A DNA stretch of 64,000 bases. Origin: Chitinophaga rhizophila (lineage in GTDB: Bacteria > Bacteroidota > Bacteroidia > Chitinophagales > Chitinophagaceae). The notes below the pieces were generated by a model. The model worked only from the letters and a program-made list of their open reading frames with translations, was not told the origin of the DNA and did not search any database. The position numbers and the translations under genes are program-made. This document shows positions 36,742 through 44,590 of this stretch, piece after piece (position 1 is the stretch's first letter; each line of letters starts with the position of its first letter). The DNA lies in the NCBI RefSeq assembly GCF_019492185.1, contig NZ_JAICCF010000005.1, positions 496,001-560,000 of the forward strand, given 5' to 3'.

Positions 36742-37301
36742 TACAGGCTGTGAATTTGTAATAGTTCCGGTTCATCCCGACCTTTCGTTTTTACAACCTT
36801 TACCTGTAGCGGAGTGGTAATTGTTAGATAGTAGGACGGCGAAGGAAGCAGTTTATTTACCGGATTGAAAATAATTGGTGTTTGATCAGGGCGGCAGCTT
36901 CTTCCCTTTTTTCTTGCCTGGAAGTTCTCATGCCAGCTCAATAGTTGCTTAGCTTCGAATGTTGTATTGGCAATTTTTGCAGACTCTTTTTCATTTACTT
37001 CATTGGAGAGCCAATAAAAATAAGTAATAAGAGTGAAAAAGGCGGGAGAAGAATTTTCAGAGATTATTCCTGCATACGTGTCAGTCCTGACCTCTTTGCA
37101 TTTTTAGGTCTGCCATTTAGGACGCGCCCAATGCTCGTTTGGTGGTAATAATGTCTGTAATTTCCCGGTTGACCACTTAGGACGGGAATCTGTTGTTAAG
37201 TAAGACAATTTCTGCTTGTCATGCTGCTTGTCAATTGACTGTCAATAATAGTGGTAGAAAGGGATTAAAACCTGTGAAAAATTAACAAGCATAAATTAAA
37301 A
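36742..37301. other. Intergenic stretch, possible mobile-element debris
   Basis: There is no convincing gene here. A minus-strand reading frame (36723-36941) begins 'MSWHENFQARKKGRS' but overlaps the immunity gene and matches nothing I know. The word ACTTAGGACG / ATTTAGGACG occurs twice about 60 bases apart (near 37118 and 37178), which might be a subterminal repeat of a lost insertion sequence. No transposase remains. Confidence 0.4.
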
Positions 37302-37332
37302 TGACTCTGTAAATCAATTGATTACAGGGTCA
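37302..37332. terminator. Hairpin next to repeat copy C
   Basis: TGACTCTGTAA and TTACAGGGTCA pair over 11 bp with one G-T, then TTTT and the repeat. Confidence 0.7.
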
Positions 37333-37336
37333 TTTT

Positions 37337-37391
37337 GTGCCCAGTAGTGGTATAAAATCGAACCAACTTGTGCTGATTATTAATAAGTTAA
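37337..37391 (+). repeat. Island repeat copy C (55 bp)
   Basis: Begins GTGCCCAGTAGTGG, holds ATCGAACCAACTTG and ends TGATTATTAATAAGTTAA. It has the same length, orientation and hairpin neighbour as copies A, B and D. Confidence 0.88.
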
Positions 37392-37519
37392 ATTATGAAA
37401 GCTAGATTATTTGAAATAACATGCCGCAATCATACCTTCGCAAAGCAAAAATTCTATTTCTATTATTACACTCGTTTACTGGTGATAGAATAACCAGCTT
37501 TCAAAAACTACTATTATTC

Positions 37520-37882
37520 ATGAAACATATATTGGGCATCTTGTTCCTTTGTATTATTTGTAATGGCAATATATATGCACAGAAGCCCCAAAATGGCACG
37601 TATGTTTACCATGTTGCTTCTTCAGAATGGCATGGTAAATCACTTGGAGCCACCGTGCTTGTAAAGATTAAAGGAGATTCTATCTATGTTATTCATAATG
37701 TAGGTAATCTTTCGGGAAAAGTAGGAGAGATGATTGATTGCGGAGTCATTATGAAGCATCGTAAAATAGGAAAATGGATAATCGGACATAATGCTGCCGA
37801 CAAAAACGCCCAAGATGTAGGTGGCTGTTCAGGCGGTCCCAGTAGGATAGATTTTCGCCATAAAAAATTCTGGCTATGTTGA
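37520..37882 (+). CDS. Exported hypothetical protein
   Basis: A 120-residue protein with a signal peptide ('ILGILFLCIICNGNIYAQ') followed by a compact beta-rich domain ('NGTYVYHVASSEWHGKSLGA', 'IKGDSIYVIHNVGNLSGKVG'). The C-terminus holds 'GGCSGGPSRIDF' and ends in Cys. I chose ATG 37520 because it starts the signal peptide; an in-frame ATG at 37421 adds an implausible leader. It has no known family. Being an isolated exported protein within the repeat-bounded island, it may be an orphan immunity protein. Confidence 0.6.
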   Translation: MKHILGILFLCIICNGNIYAQKPQNGTYVYHVASSEWHGKSLGATVLVKIKGDSIYVIHNVGNLSGKVGEMIDCGVIMKHRKIGKWIIGHNAADKNAQDVGGCSGGPSRIDFRHKKFWLC

Positions 37883-37987
37883 TACCAGCATCAAACTTTA
37901 GGGCGCTGGGCGTTTCTAGAAGATAATCTAATTGCCCTCCCAATATTGCAATTGTAAAATATAAATCTTACTAACATCTCAAATCCA

Positions 37988-38284
37988 ATGAGATCCGAAC
38001 ACAAGGAAGTCATAATACATTTTCTTAGAAGACCCTTAATGTATGTTTATCGGTTGGATAAAGAGCAAATAGTTGCATTCATCACAGGTTTTGAAATCGG
38101 ATCAGAAGGAAATGTCAACCTTAGTAAGCAGGTGTCCACGTGGCTAAAAAATAGACATCAGATAACCAAAAGTAATCAAGGATGGCCCGGGCAAATCCAA
38201 GTGTATGCTGATCGCAAGTGCATTAGCTGGTTTGATGCCTTTAGTGAAATTGTTTCAACCATTTTGGACTGCAAAGTGCAATGA
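37988..38284 (+). CDS. Small hypothetical protein, immunity-like
   Basis: A 98-residue cytoplasmic protein. The beginning 'EVIIHFLRRPLMYVYRLDKE' and 'IVAFITGFEIG' follow the pattern 'FL.RP.MY......L..FI.G(Y/F)' seen in small proteins linked to polymorphic toxins as immunity proteins. The middle has 'WPGQIQVYADRKCISWFDAF'. No signal peptide. It stands 100 bases upstream of the IS element and about 100 bases after the exported protein, on the same strand. I infer, not show, an immunity role. Confidence 0.55.
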   Translation: MRSEHKEVIIHFLRRPLMYVYRLDKEQIVAFITGFEIGSEGNVNLSKQVSTWLKNRHQITKSNQGWPGQIQVYADRKCISWFDAFSEIVSTILDCKVQ

Positions 38285-38381
38285 CTGGGCTTATCTTGTC
38301 TTAAGCGGTAATACTTGAATCGCGAATCGAACCTGTTTTAAATTTAAAATCAATTAGTTAGCGAGATAGTAAAATATCATT

Positions 38382-38404
38382 AAATAGCGGGGCTGACCAA
38401 AAAG
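38382..38404 (+). repeat. IS left terminal inverted repeat
   Basis: 23 bases, exact reverse complement of 40161-40183. Confidence 0.9.
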
Positions 38405-38468
38405 GTCGGCCCTTTTCTTTGCAGAAAGAGGGCCGATTAGTATTTTTAATTACCACATCAAAAATACT

Positions 38469-40040
38469 ATGGCCAAAGCTAAGACTAAACAAGTATTCAA
38501 ACAATACTCGCCCAACCAAAATTTGTTACTACCTCCCAATTTGGAGGAACTTATTGACTCTCATCATCTTGTCCGTGTTATAAATGGGATAGTGGACAGT
38601 ATGGATCTTACTACCATACTTAACAGCTATATGGGAGGAGGCACAAGTGCGTACCATCCCCGGATGATGATTAAGATACTTCTCTATGCTTACGCGGTTA
38701 AAATCTACACTGGACGTCGGATAGCAAAGGCGTTACGTCAAGATATTACGTTCATGTGGTTGGTGGCTTATAATCGCCCAGATTTTCGTACGATTAATAA
38801 TTTCCGCAGTGGAGTGCTCAAAACAACGATTGAAGAGTTGTTTAAGCAGATGTTGGATTTCTTGTTAACTAAAGAGTATATCAAGTTTGAACATTATTTC
38901 TGTGATGGATCAACCTTTGAAGCTGATGCCAATCGGCATAAAATGGTCTGGAACAAGAATGCTAAGCGCTATCAGGCCGCAACCGAACAAAAGTGCAGGG
39001 ATTTATTTAAACAGATTGACCAGCTTAATGAGACTGAGCAAAGTCAATACGGCAATAAGGACCTGGAAGAATCTGGTACAGACAAACAGGCTGTTACGAA
39101 GGAACAAATAGCCATGCAAGCCAGCAAGCTTGATCAGGTTATTGAGACAGCAGCATCCAAACGGCTAAAACGTAAGGCCACAACCTTAAAGAAAAAACTT
39201 TCCGCTCACCAGGATAGTATAGACAAATATGAACGGCAGCAGCAGATCAGTGGTAGCCGTAGCGGTTATAGCGCAACGGATGAGGATGCGACAGCTATGA
39301 AGATGAAGAATGGTGAAGTATTACCTGGATATAACATACTTATTGGCAGCGAGGATCAGTTTATTACTGGTTATAGTGTACATCAAAAAAATAATGATGG
39401 CGCATGTTTTAAAGATCACGTTCAGCAATTTAAACAACATGGCGGACATGAACCAACAGCTATTATAGCAGATAGCATATTCGGTACTCAGCAGAACTAT
39501 GAGATAATGGATGATAGGGAGATTGCCGCATATGTAAAATTCCCATTGTATCATAAAGAGCGTAGTCATAAATACGTTGAAAACCCTTTCCGTAAAGAAA
39601 ACTTCATTTATGACGCGGCCAACGATACTTACATCTGCCCTAATAATAAAGCGCTTCGCTTTCGCTATGTCAAAACAGATCGCAATAAAAATGGGTATAT
39701 TAGTTTCAGTCGGCTGTACGAGTGTGAAAGTTGCCAGGGGTGCCCTTTTGCAAAAGATTGTAAAGGCACATCAAACTCTAACCGCACCATAAAAGTCAAT
39801 CAGTCTCCTGAACATTATAAGCAGCAAGCCCGTGACAATCTCAAAAGTGAACTGGGAGATGAATTGAAGCGAAAAAGGAGTATAGAAGTAGAAACCTGCT
39901 TTGGAGACATTAAAAAGAATCAGGGATTTAGACGATTCCATTTACGAGGCAAACAAAAGGTAAAGGCTGAATTTGGCCTGATAGCCATTGCTCATAACCT
40001 GCGAAAACTCCATCTGAAAGTCTTTTTATCGGCTGCTTAA
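38469..40040 (+). CDS. IS1182-family transposase
   Basis: A 523-residue DDE transposase. The N-terminal region 'YSPNQNLLLPPNLEELI' with 'HHLVRVINGIVD' is the IS1182-type start. The first catalytic Asp is in 'FCDGSTFEAD' (D146), the second in 'AIIADSIFG', and the Glu in 'EVETCFGDIKKNQGFRRFHL'. A Cys-rich patch 'CESCQGCPFAKDC' in the C-terminal half probably binds zinc. No frameshift or stop interrupts it, so it may be active. It is a full-length family member. Confidence 0.94.
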   Translation: MAKAKTKQVFKQYSPNQNLLLPPNLEELIDSHHLVRVINGIVDSMDLTTILNSYMGGGTSAYHPRMMIKILLYAYAVKIYTGRRIAKALRQDITFMWLVAYNRPDFRTINNFRSGVLKTTIEELFKQMLDFLLTKEYIKFEHYFCDGSTFEADANRHKMVWNKNAKRYQAATEQKCRDLFKQIDQLNETEQSQYGNKDLEESGTDKQAVTKEQIAMQASKLDQVIETAASKRLKRKATTLKKKLSAHQDSIDKYERQQQISGSRSGYSATDEDATAMKMKNGEVLPGYNILIGSEDQFITGYSVHQKNNDGACFKDHVQQFKQHGGHEPTAIIADSIFGTQQNYEIMDDREIAAYVKFPLYHKERSHKYVENPFRKENFIYDAANDTYICPNNKALRFRYVKTDRNKNGYISFSRLYECESCQGCPFAKDCKGTSNSNRTIKVNQSPEHYKQQARDNLKSELGDELKRKRSIEVETCFGDIKKNQGFRRFHLRGKQKVKAEFGLIAIAHNLRKLHLKVFLSAA

Positions 40041-40160
40041 GAGTAAAGTCTGTCAAAGTAACGCCTTTCCCCCTTTTCTAACCCCTTAATACCGCATTTA
40101 ATACTAAACTAATCAAGAAAATGCTCTAAAAAATTGGGGCTGACCTAAAAGCTCTTTTTA

Positions 40161-40183
40161 CTTTTTGGTCAGCCCCGCTATTT
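40161..40183 (-). repeat. IS right terminal inverted repeat
   Basis: 23 bases, exact reverse complement of 38382-38404. It also forms one arm of the terminator-like hairpin at the IS end. Confidence 0.9.
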
Positions 40184-40185
40184 TT

Positions 40186-40240
40186 GTGCCCAGTAGTGGT
40201 AGATTCTCGAACCAGATAGTTCTGATAATTAGTAAATTAA
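40186..40240 (+). repeat. Island repeat copy D (55 bp)
   Basis: Begins GTGCCCAGTAGTGG, holds TCTCGAACCAGATAG and ends TGATAATTAGTAAATTAA. The preceding CTATTTTT is shared with copy B, so the IS seems to have landed in the T-run between a terminator and the repeat. Confidence 0.88.
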
Positions 40241-40267
40241 CGCTACTCAATCAGCTCAAATAAAGGA

Positions 40268-40495
40268 TTATCTAAGTTTTGCAGCATAGTTGGACCTTAC
40301 ATTCCTGCCAATATAACTGTTTAATCCCTGTCCAGCATCAGCCAATAATTTCATTTGTTCTACATGGTGGCTTCCTGGTTTACTGTAGTCGTATAGGTAA
40401 ACCGCTCCAGTACTAAATTCAATGGTTATTGAAGTTCTTCCTGATTCATAAGAGGAAATACCGGAATCTCCTCCCAAATTTGCATAAGGTGTCAT
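40268..40495 (-). CDS. KTSC-like small protein
   Basis: A 75-residue protein: 'NLGGDSGISSYESGRTSITI', then 'FSTGAVYLYDYSKPG' and 'GLNSYIGRNVRSNYAAKL'. The order, a strand with F.(T/S)G..Y.Y, then a helix and a final '(I/V)R..Y...L', fits KTSC-domain relatives that occur as single small genes in many bacteria. No catalytic site is visible. It lies between repeat D and the tRNA gene and is the last island cargo gene. Confidence 0.65.
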   Translation of the reverse strand: MTPYANLGGDSGISSYESGRTSITIEFSTGAVYLYDYSKPGSHHVEQMKLLADAGQGLNSYIGRNVRSNYAAKLR

Positions 40496-40984
40496 TAGAA
40501 GTTATTGAATGTGTAAGAAAAATTGTTTAACAATGATTATTCATTGTTTCTAATGACTCTTAGTTGCGGAATGTGACTCATCATAACAGCTAAAAATGGA
40601 AATTTTCAGATTTATTTAGGAGCTTAAAAATTTATGCTTGACCCGACAAATCCCCCAAGTTTTCAACTTGATCCGTGTTGTTATATAAACTCAGGCAGTA
40701 ATAGCATTTACTAATGCTAAATAGCCGTCCTGTATTGATCCTTTCTTTTGCAAAACTAGGAAATTTGTTGTGCTTCACAACTCTTGGTCTTGATCTAGTG
40801 TGCGTTTATGATTGTGCGGTAGGAGGCACGAGTTAATCTTAATTCAGGGAAGTATGGTGGAAGCAGCGTTAATTCAAATTGGTTAACTTTGAAAGAAGAA
40901 TAGCTCTTTTAAATACATTCAGTACCGGGTAAAACGATCATTTTGTTAGAGCGTGATCACTTTACTGGCAAATTTGTAGAAATT
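40496..40984. other. Intergenic stretch before tRNA-Leu terminator
   Basis: No gene is visible. An 8-bp hairpin AACAATGA / TCATTGTT near 40530-40550 lies just upstream of the KTSC-like gene start. No integrase or excisionase remnant was recognised, although this is where one would be expected. Confidence 0.5.
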
Positions 40985-41014
40985 ACTAAGGCCACACTGT
41001 TGTGTGACCTTAGT
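40985..41014 (-). terminator. Terminator of tRNA-Leu
   Basis: ACTAAGG.CACAC pairs with GTGTG.CCTTAGT (one mismatch) around a 4-base loop. It lies just 3' of the tRNA gene, the same spacing that the other hairpins keep from the island repeats. Confidence 0.7.
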
Positions 41015-41033
41015 AAGTTGTTGATTTTCAACG

Positions 41034-41117
41034 TGCCCAGAACAGGAATCGAACCTGCACTCCGTTGCCGAAACAAGATTTTGAGTCTAGCGCGTCTACC
41101 AGTTCCGCCATCTGGGC
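41034..41117 (-). tRNA. tRNA-Leu(CAA)
   Basis: The minus strand reads GCCCAGATGGCGG...CTGGGCA with a 7-bp acceptor stem (GCCCAGA / TCTGGGC), discriminator A, and no encoded CCA. The long variable arm marks it as class II (Leu). The anticodon loop CTCAAAA gives anticodon CAA (complement of 41081-41083), which reads UUG. The T arm is GCAGG-TTCGATT-CCTGT. The anticodon stem CTAGA / TCTTG has one U-U mismatch. The 3' end faces the island. Confidence 0.92.
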
Positions 41118-41357
41118 AAAGCAACTGTCCTTCAGTTGCGGGTTGCAAAGATATATAAATAATTCAAACTGCCAACATTTTTTAAAAATATATTGTATTT
41201 GCCCTATATAGCTTGCACTACAACGAACGCAGGAAGAGCTTTTCAAATGTATCAGTTATGGAACGCGACGTACATCAGACAGCCAATTACTTCAAGGAAT
41301 ACATTATTTTAGATGGTGCCCCTTAGCGTAAAGACTTGGCATCTAATTGTTCATAAC

Positions 41358-41858
41358 ATGACCCTCGATTTTAACAGCCTGGACAGCATCAAAGCAGCAG
41401 GATTTACCGGCTTCAAGACAATGGCAACATTACTTGCCGAGCCCTCGGTGCTACCATTAACTAAGGGGGTATATCTTGTCCTAAATCTTGACGCGACCCC
41501 TATCCGTTTCTTACCTAAAGGAGCTGGCGGTTTCTTTAAGGGGCGGGATCAGAATGTGACGCTTGAACAGCTGAAACAAAACTGGATTATGGACACCCTT
41601 GTTATCTATATCGGGAAGGCTGGTGGCAACGGTCAGGCAACTTTGAGATCCCGGATAAAACAGTATCTGGCCTTTGGCAATGGCAAAGCTGTTGGTCATT
41701 GGGGTGGGCGTTTCATCTGGCAGATTGCCGCTTCACAGTCATTGGTCATTTGCTGGAAATCAATAGGCGAGGGTGATCCCAGGGCGGTAGAAGCAGATTT
41801 GATAAAAAAGTTCATAGAAAGATTCGGCGCAAGGCCATTCGCTAATCTTATCGGCTGA
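41358..41858 (+). CDS. GIY-YIG-like hypothetical protein
   Basis: A 166-residue protein. 'GVYLVL' and 'VIYIGKAGG' are spaced as in GIY-YIG nuclease folds, followed by 'LRSRIKQYLAFG' (Arg of the active-site helix) and, near the end, 'VEADLIKKFIERFGARPFAN' with the Glu and the final 'G..P.AN' that close the fold. I infer a nuclease-like protein; it may be inactive or serve in DNA repair or defence. I chose ATG 41358 over 41313 because the family-like region starts there. It is divergent from the tRNA-Leu gene. Confidence 0.6.
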   Translation: MTLDFNSLDSIKAAGFTGFKTMATLLAEPSVLPLTKGVYLVLNLDATPIRFLPKGAGGFFKGRDQNVTLEQLKQNWIMDTLVIYIGKAGGNGQATLRSRIKQYLAFGNGKAVGHWGGRFIWQIAASQSLVICWKSIGEGDPRAVEADLIKKFIERFGARPFANLIG

Positions 41859-41979
41859 CTTCAATCTTATCTTGACCCCCGTTTGTTGTAAAGCTGCTTC
41901 ATGCAGTAAGGTCGTACATTATGCACGTGTTGTACGAAGTCTCGTTACAGAGATACCCCTAGATTACTGCAAGCTACTA

Positions 41980-42026
41980 GACTATTGGAAGCATACGGCT
42001 ATTGCAGCCGTATGCTTCCAATAGTC
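41980..42026. terminator. Very strong bidirectional terminator
   Basis: Perfect 21-bp arms (GACTATTGGAAGCATACGGC...) around the loop ATTGC, between convergent genes. Confidence 0.92.
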
Positions 42027-42037
42027 GGCATTTCAGT

Positions 42038-43195
42038 TTACCGCTTCTTACCCGGCACTGCCTGCGGCGTTGTAGTAGGTCCCTCTACCGTCAGCTTACC
42101 ATTCTTACCAATCTTCATACGGTCAATGAATACTACCCGCTGATCGCCGGTGCCGGTGGTACGGGCATGATACACACACAACATCTCTTTACCGTCTGGC
42201 GACCATGTTATACTGTTATGCCCTGTACCAGTTACTGTACCTCCCTTTTCTTCGTTCTTTTCCAATACGGGGTTATTTGCTGCCTTTGTGTAAGGCCCCA
42301 ACGGACTTTTCGCGGTTGCATATCCTACAGCATAGTTCCTGCCACCGAAGTAATTGGAGGAGTACATCATATAGTAAGTATCACCTTTGCGGAAAGCAAC
42401 AGAACCTTCGGTCCACCGACGGTTCACTTCCTTAGATGTCACCGAACGGCTTTCCCATTCTGCTTGTTTGTCATCCATTTTTACCGGCGGACGAAGTTGC
42501 AATACCGGCTCGCCAATTACGCCGCTGAAGTCTGGCTGGAGTGCTACGCCGTATACCCAGCTTTCTTCTATACTGTCGTACCATCCCTGCTGTTTTGCCC
42601 AGGTGGCTACTTCGCTTTCTACCGGGTGTTTGTAGCAGCAACGGGAATAATACAGGTATATCTTGCCATCTTTATCAAAAAGGACATTGGCGTCAATCAC
42701 CGGATATCCCGGATCAAATACCGGCTTATTATTCAGGTCTGTGAACGGACCTGTCGGACGGTCAGCTACTGCCACACCTATCCGGAAGTTCTCCAGCTCA
42801 CGGGTAGGATTGTGCTTCCATTGTGCGCTGTAAAACATATAATACCGGTCCTTGTATTCATATACTTCAGGTGCCCAATACGCGCCATCCCATGCTGCTG
42901 TGGAATCACTCCATCCGTTAGCGTTACTTGCATAATAGACCTGCCCTTCCGATTGCCAGTGAACCAGGTCGTCAGAGGAATAGGCGGCAAACCCGTTTTT
43001 AGCGCCTCCTGTGCCGTACATATAGTACTTGCCATGTTTATCCCTGAGTACATAAGGATCGCCAAATTCGACTGGTAATGGATTCTGAAAGGTAGCTCCC
43101 GCTGAGGCACTTCCCGTTTGAGCAAATAGGGGAGTGCTGCCTGCTGTTGACATAAACAGGGAAAAGCCTGTGAGGAAAGAAAATAATCGTTGCAT
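42038..43195 (-). CDS. Exported GH43-family glycosidase
   Basis: A 385-residue glycoside hydrolase family 43 enzyme (five-bladed propeller), expected to be a beta-xylosidase, alpha-L-arabinofuranosidase or arabinanase. The signal peptide is 'LTGFSLFMSTAGSTPLFA'. The catalytic base is in 'EFGDPYVLRD', the pKa-modulating Asp in 'AAWDGAYWAPEVY', and the general acid Glu in 'RWTEGSVAFRKG'. The C-terminal part returns to the propeller ('GTGHNSITWSPDGKEMLCVYHAR'). It is probably periplasmic and cleaves plant hemicellulose oligosaccharides. It is monocistronic. Confidence 0.93.
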   Translation of the reverse strand: MQRLFSFLTGFSLFMSTAGSTPLFAQTGSASAGATFQNPLPVEFGDPYVLRDKHGKYYMYGTGGAKNGFAAYSSDDLVHWQSEGQVYYASNANGWSDSTAAWDGAYWAPEVYEYKDRYYMFYSAQWKHNPTRELENFRIGVAVADRPTGPFTDLNNKPVFDPGYPVIDANVLFDKDGKIYLYYSRCCYKHPVESEVATWAKQQGWYDSIEESWVYGVALQPDFSGVIGEPVLQLRPPVKMDDKQAEWESRSVTSKEVNRRWTEGSVAFRKGDTYYMMYSSNYFGGRNYAVGYATAKSPLGPYTKAANNPVLEKNEEKGGTVTGTGHNSITWSPDGKEMLCVYHARTTGTGDQRVVFIDRMKIGKNGKLTVEGPTTTPQAVPGKKR

Positions 43196-43282
43196 GTTGC
43201 TTATTTATCGTGGAAATTGCTTGTTCGTATGTAACCTGAGCCTGATGTACCGCTGTCCGCAAGTGGTCGGACAGATTAATAT

Positions 43283-44155
43283 CTATTTCAGCGGAATATA
43301 ACGGTACGAAATAGTGATATCGTCATTGCGGTTGTCTGATTTCATTACCTGCGTCGTTACCAGTCCTGTCTCCGGATCATAGGTGTTAGTAGCAGTATAG
43401 TCGGTTTTCTCTGTATAAGTTGTATTCACGATCTCATATGTCAGTCCGGCAAGATTGTTCCTGCCGCCCGCCAGTAACGGTGCGTCACTATGATGATGGT
43501 TCATCAGGTAGCCGGCATAAGGGTTAATCCTGAACAATAGTTGCAACCCGTTCGGACGATCATCATACCGGTACGTCAGCGTTGATACGTCACTTCTCTC
43601 ATAATTAGACCCTGCCATATACAGATAACTCACGATTGTTGTACTAACTGCATTACCTCCGTTGAAGCTTGTCTCTATATAGTTCACACGCTTCCTTTCA
43701 GAACTACGAACCGTGTCTTTACTGCCAGCCAGCAGTATTCCGTCGTTGCTGACTTTGTAAGCGCGGCCATCCTCCAGCTCAAATGGGTCGTCATCATCCT
43801 CCGTATAGACAGTAAAGTCCTGATTGTTATATACAAGCGTATCCTTGTCTGCCAATACAGGATCGTTTGTATTGTAATACCTGACGCGCACGCATTTACC
43901 GGCCACATTGTAGTCAAATACACAATACGCATTATACCCGGTTGCGCTGCTGTAATCGTAATACAGGTGCTCCAGCTGCTGCTTACTATTGTAGGTAAAA
44001 CTGTCTGCCGGCAAGCCATGAAAATGGATGGCTGCGGGTAGATACGCTGGTGTATTAACAATACCGTCCTTGTCTTTTTCACAGGACGCCATGGTTATAA
44101 GCCCTGCTAAAACTGCCATAGCTGGCTTACAATACCGAAGGGAGATTGGTTTCAT
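43283..44155 (-). CDS. Hypothetical lipoprotein
   Basis: A 290-residue lipoprotein with lipobox 'TMASC' followed by 'EKDKD'. The mature part has the 'Y...K..L..LYYDY' and 'FDYNVAGKCVRVRYY' pattern of a beta-stranded Bacteroidota lipoprotein (similar in character to DUF4595-type proteins, uncertain). I chose ATG 44155 ('MKPISLRYCK'); the longer form from 44206 adds residues before the signal peptide. It lies 87 bases upstream of the GH43 gene on the same strand and could be co-transcribed with it. Confidence 0.65.
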   Translation of the reverse strand: MKPISLRYCKPAMAVLAGLITMASCEKDKDGIVNTPAYLPAAIHFHGLPADSFTYNSKQQLEHLYYDYSSATGYNAYCVFDYNVAGKCVRVRYYNTNDPVLADKDTLVYNNQDFTVYTEDDDDPFELEDGRAYKVSNDGILLAGSKDTVRSSERKRVNYIETSFNGGNAVSTTIVSYLYMAGSNYERSDVSTLTYRYDDRPNGLQLLFRINPYAGYLMNHHHSDAPLLAGGRNNLAGLTYEIVNTTYTEKTDYTATNTYDPETGLVTTQVMKSDNRNDDITISYRYIPLK

Positions 44156-44590
44156 GGTAATCTGATACATTTTTACTGCAAATCCGGGTCGTACAAAAGA
44201 TAACATACCTGCTCGTATGCACCTGCCTGTTTAAAATGGGTTTGTCCGAGTTTCCGTCTGACAAGATATAAAATGTTTCCCATCTCTGCCACTACACGTT
44301 ATTCTCCAAAATGACCCATTATCCCCGACCATCATATCCTCTTAGCCTAATAGCTCAGTTCCCTGAACCAAACTCACATACCCGGCGTCATAAACACTTC
44401 CAACACGCAACCTGCTTGAATGTAGCGCCCAACTGTCGCCGTCCTTACCGTCTCCCAGCACCTCGATCCGGCTACGAACGGTTGCTCCCATACACTTCCT
44501 ACACCCGTTAGTCATATGGCTGCCATACTTTCCCGGAAATATTTTTCCTTTGGTAAAATATCTGTCCATCAGATTCGTCAATAGTAATAT
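44156..44590. other. Intergenic stretch between divergent genes
   Basis: About 430 bases with no gene. A weak candidate promoter for the downstream hydrolase is TTTG at 44549 and CAGATTCG at 44570 (consensus TAnnTTTG with two mismatches). Confidence 0.5.

Larger units (their letters stand above)
38382..40183 (+). mobile_element. IS1182-family insertion sequence (intact)
   Basis: An 1802-bp element bounded by perfect 23-bp terminal inverted repeats (start AAATAGCGGGGCTGACCAAA). Both ends fold: the left end forms GGGCTGACC / GGTCGGCCC with one G-T, the right end GGGGCTGACC / GGTCAGCCCC (40135-40176). A second hairpin near 38405-38430 stands before the transposase. These structures stop transcripts entering from outside. 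One uninterrupted transposase gene fills the centre. I see no clear target duplication. The right end lies two bases before island repeat copy D. Confidence 0.88.

Noticed and set aside
36723-36941. Minus-strand frame of 72 codons after the candidate immunity gene
   Set aside because: It overlaps the end of that gene and has no family resemblance; kept only as part of the unexplained stretch.
38305-38360. A possible fifth, degenerate copy of the island repeat to the left of the IS
   Set aside because: It shares only AATCGAACC and an AT-rich tail with TTAGTTA. The similarity is too weak to count without an alignment score.
38370-40195. Target-site duplication of the IS
   Set aside because: Bases just outside the terminal repeats (ATCATT and TTGTGC) do not match each other.
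31721-40240. The 55-bp repeats as tRNA genes
   Set aside because: They match only the T-arm and acceptor end in part. There is no D arm, anticodon arm or 5' acceptor strand, so they cannot fold as tRNA.
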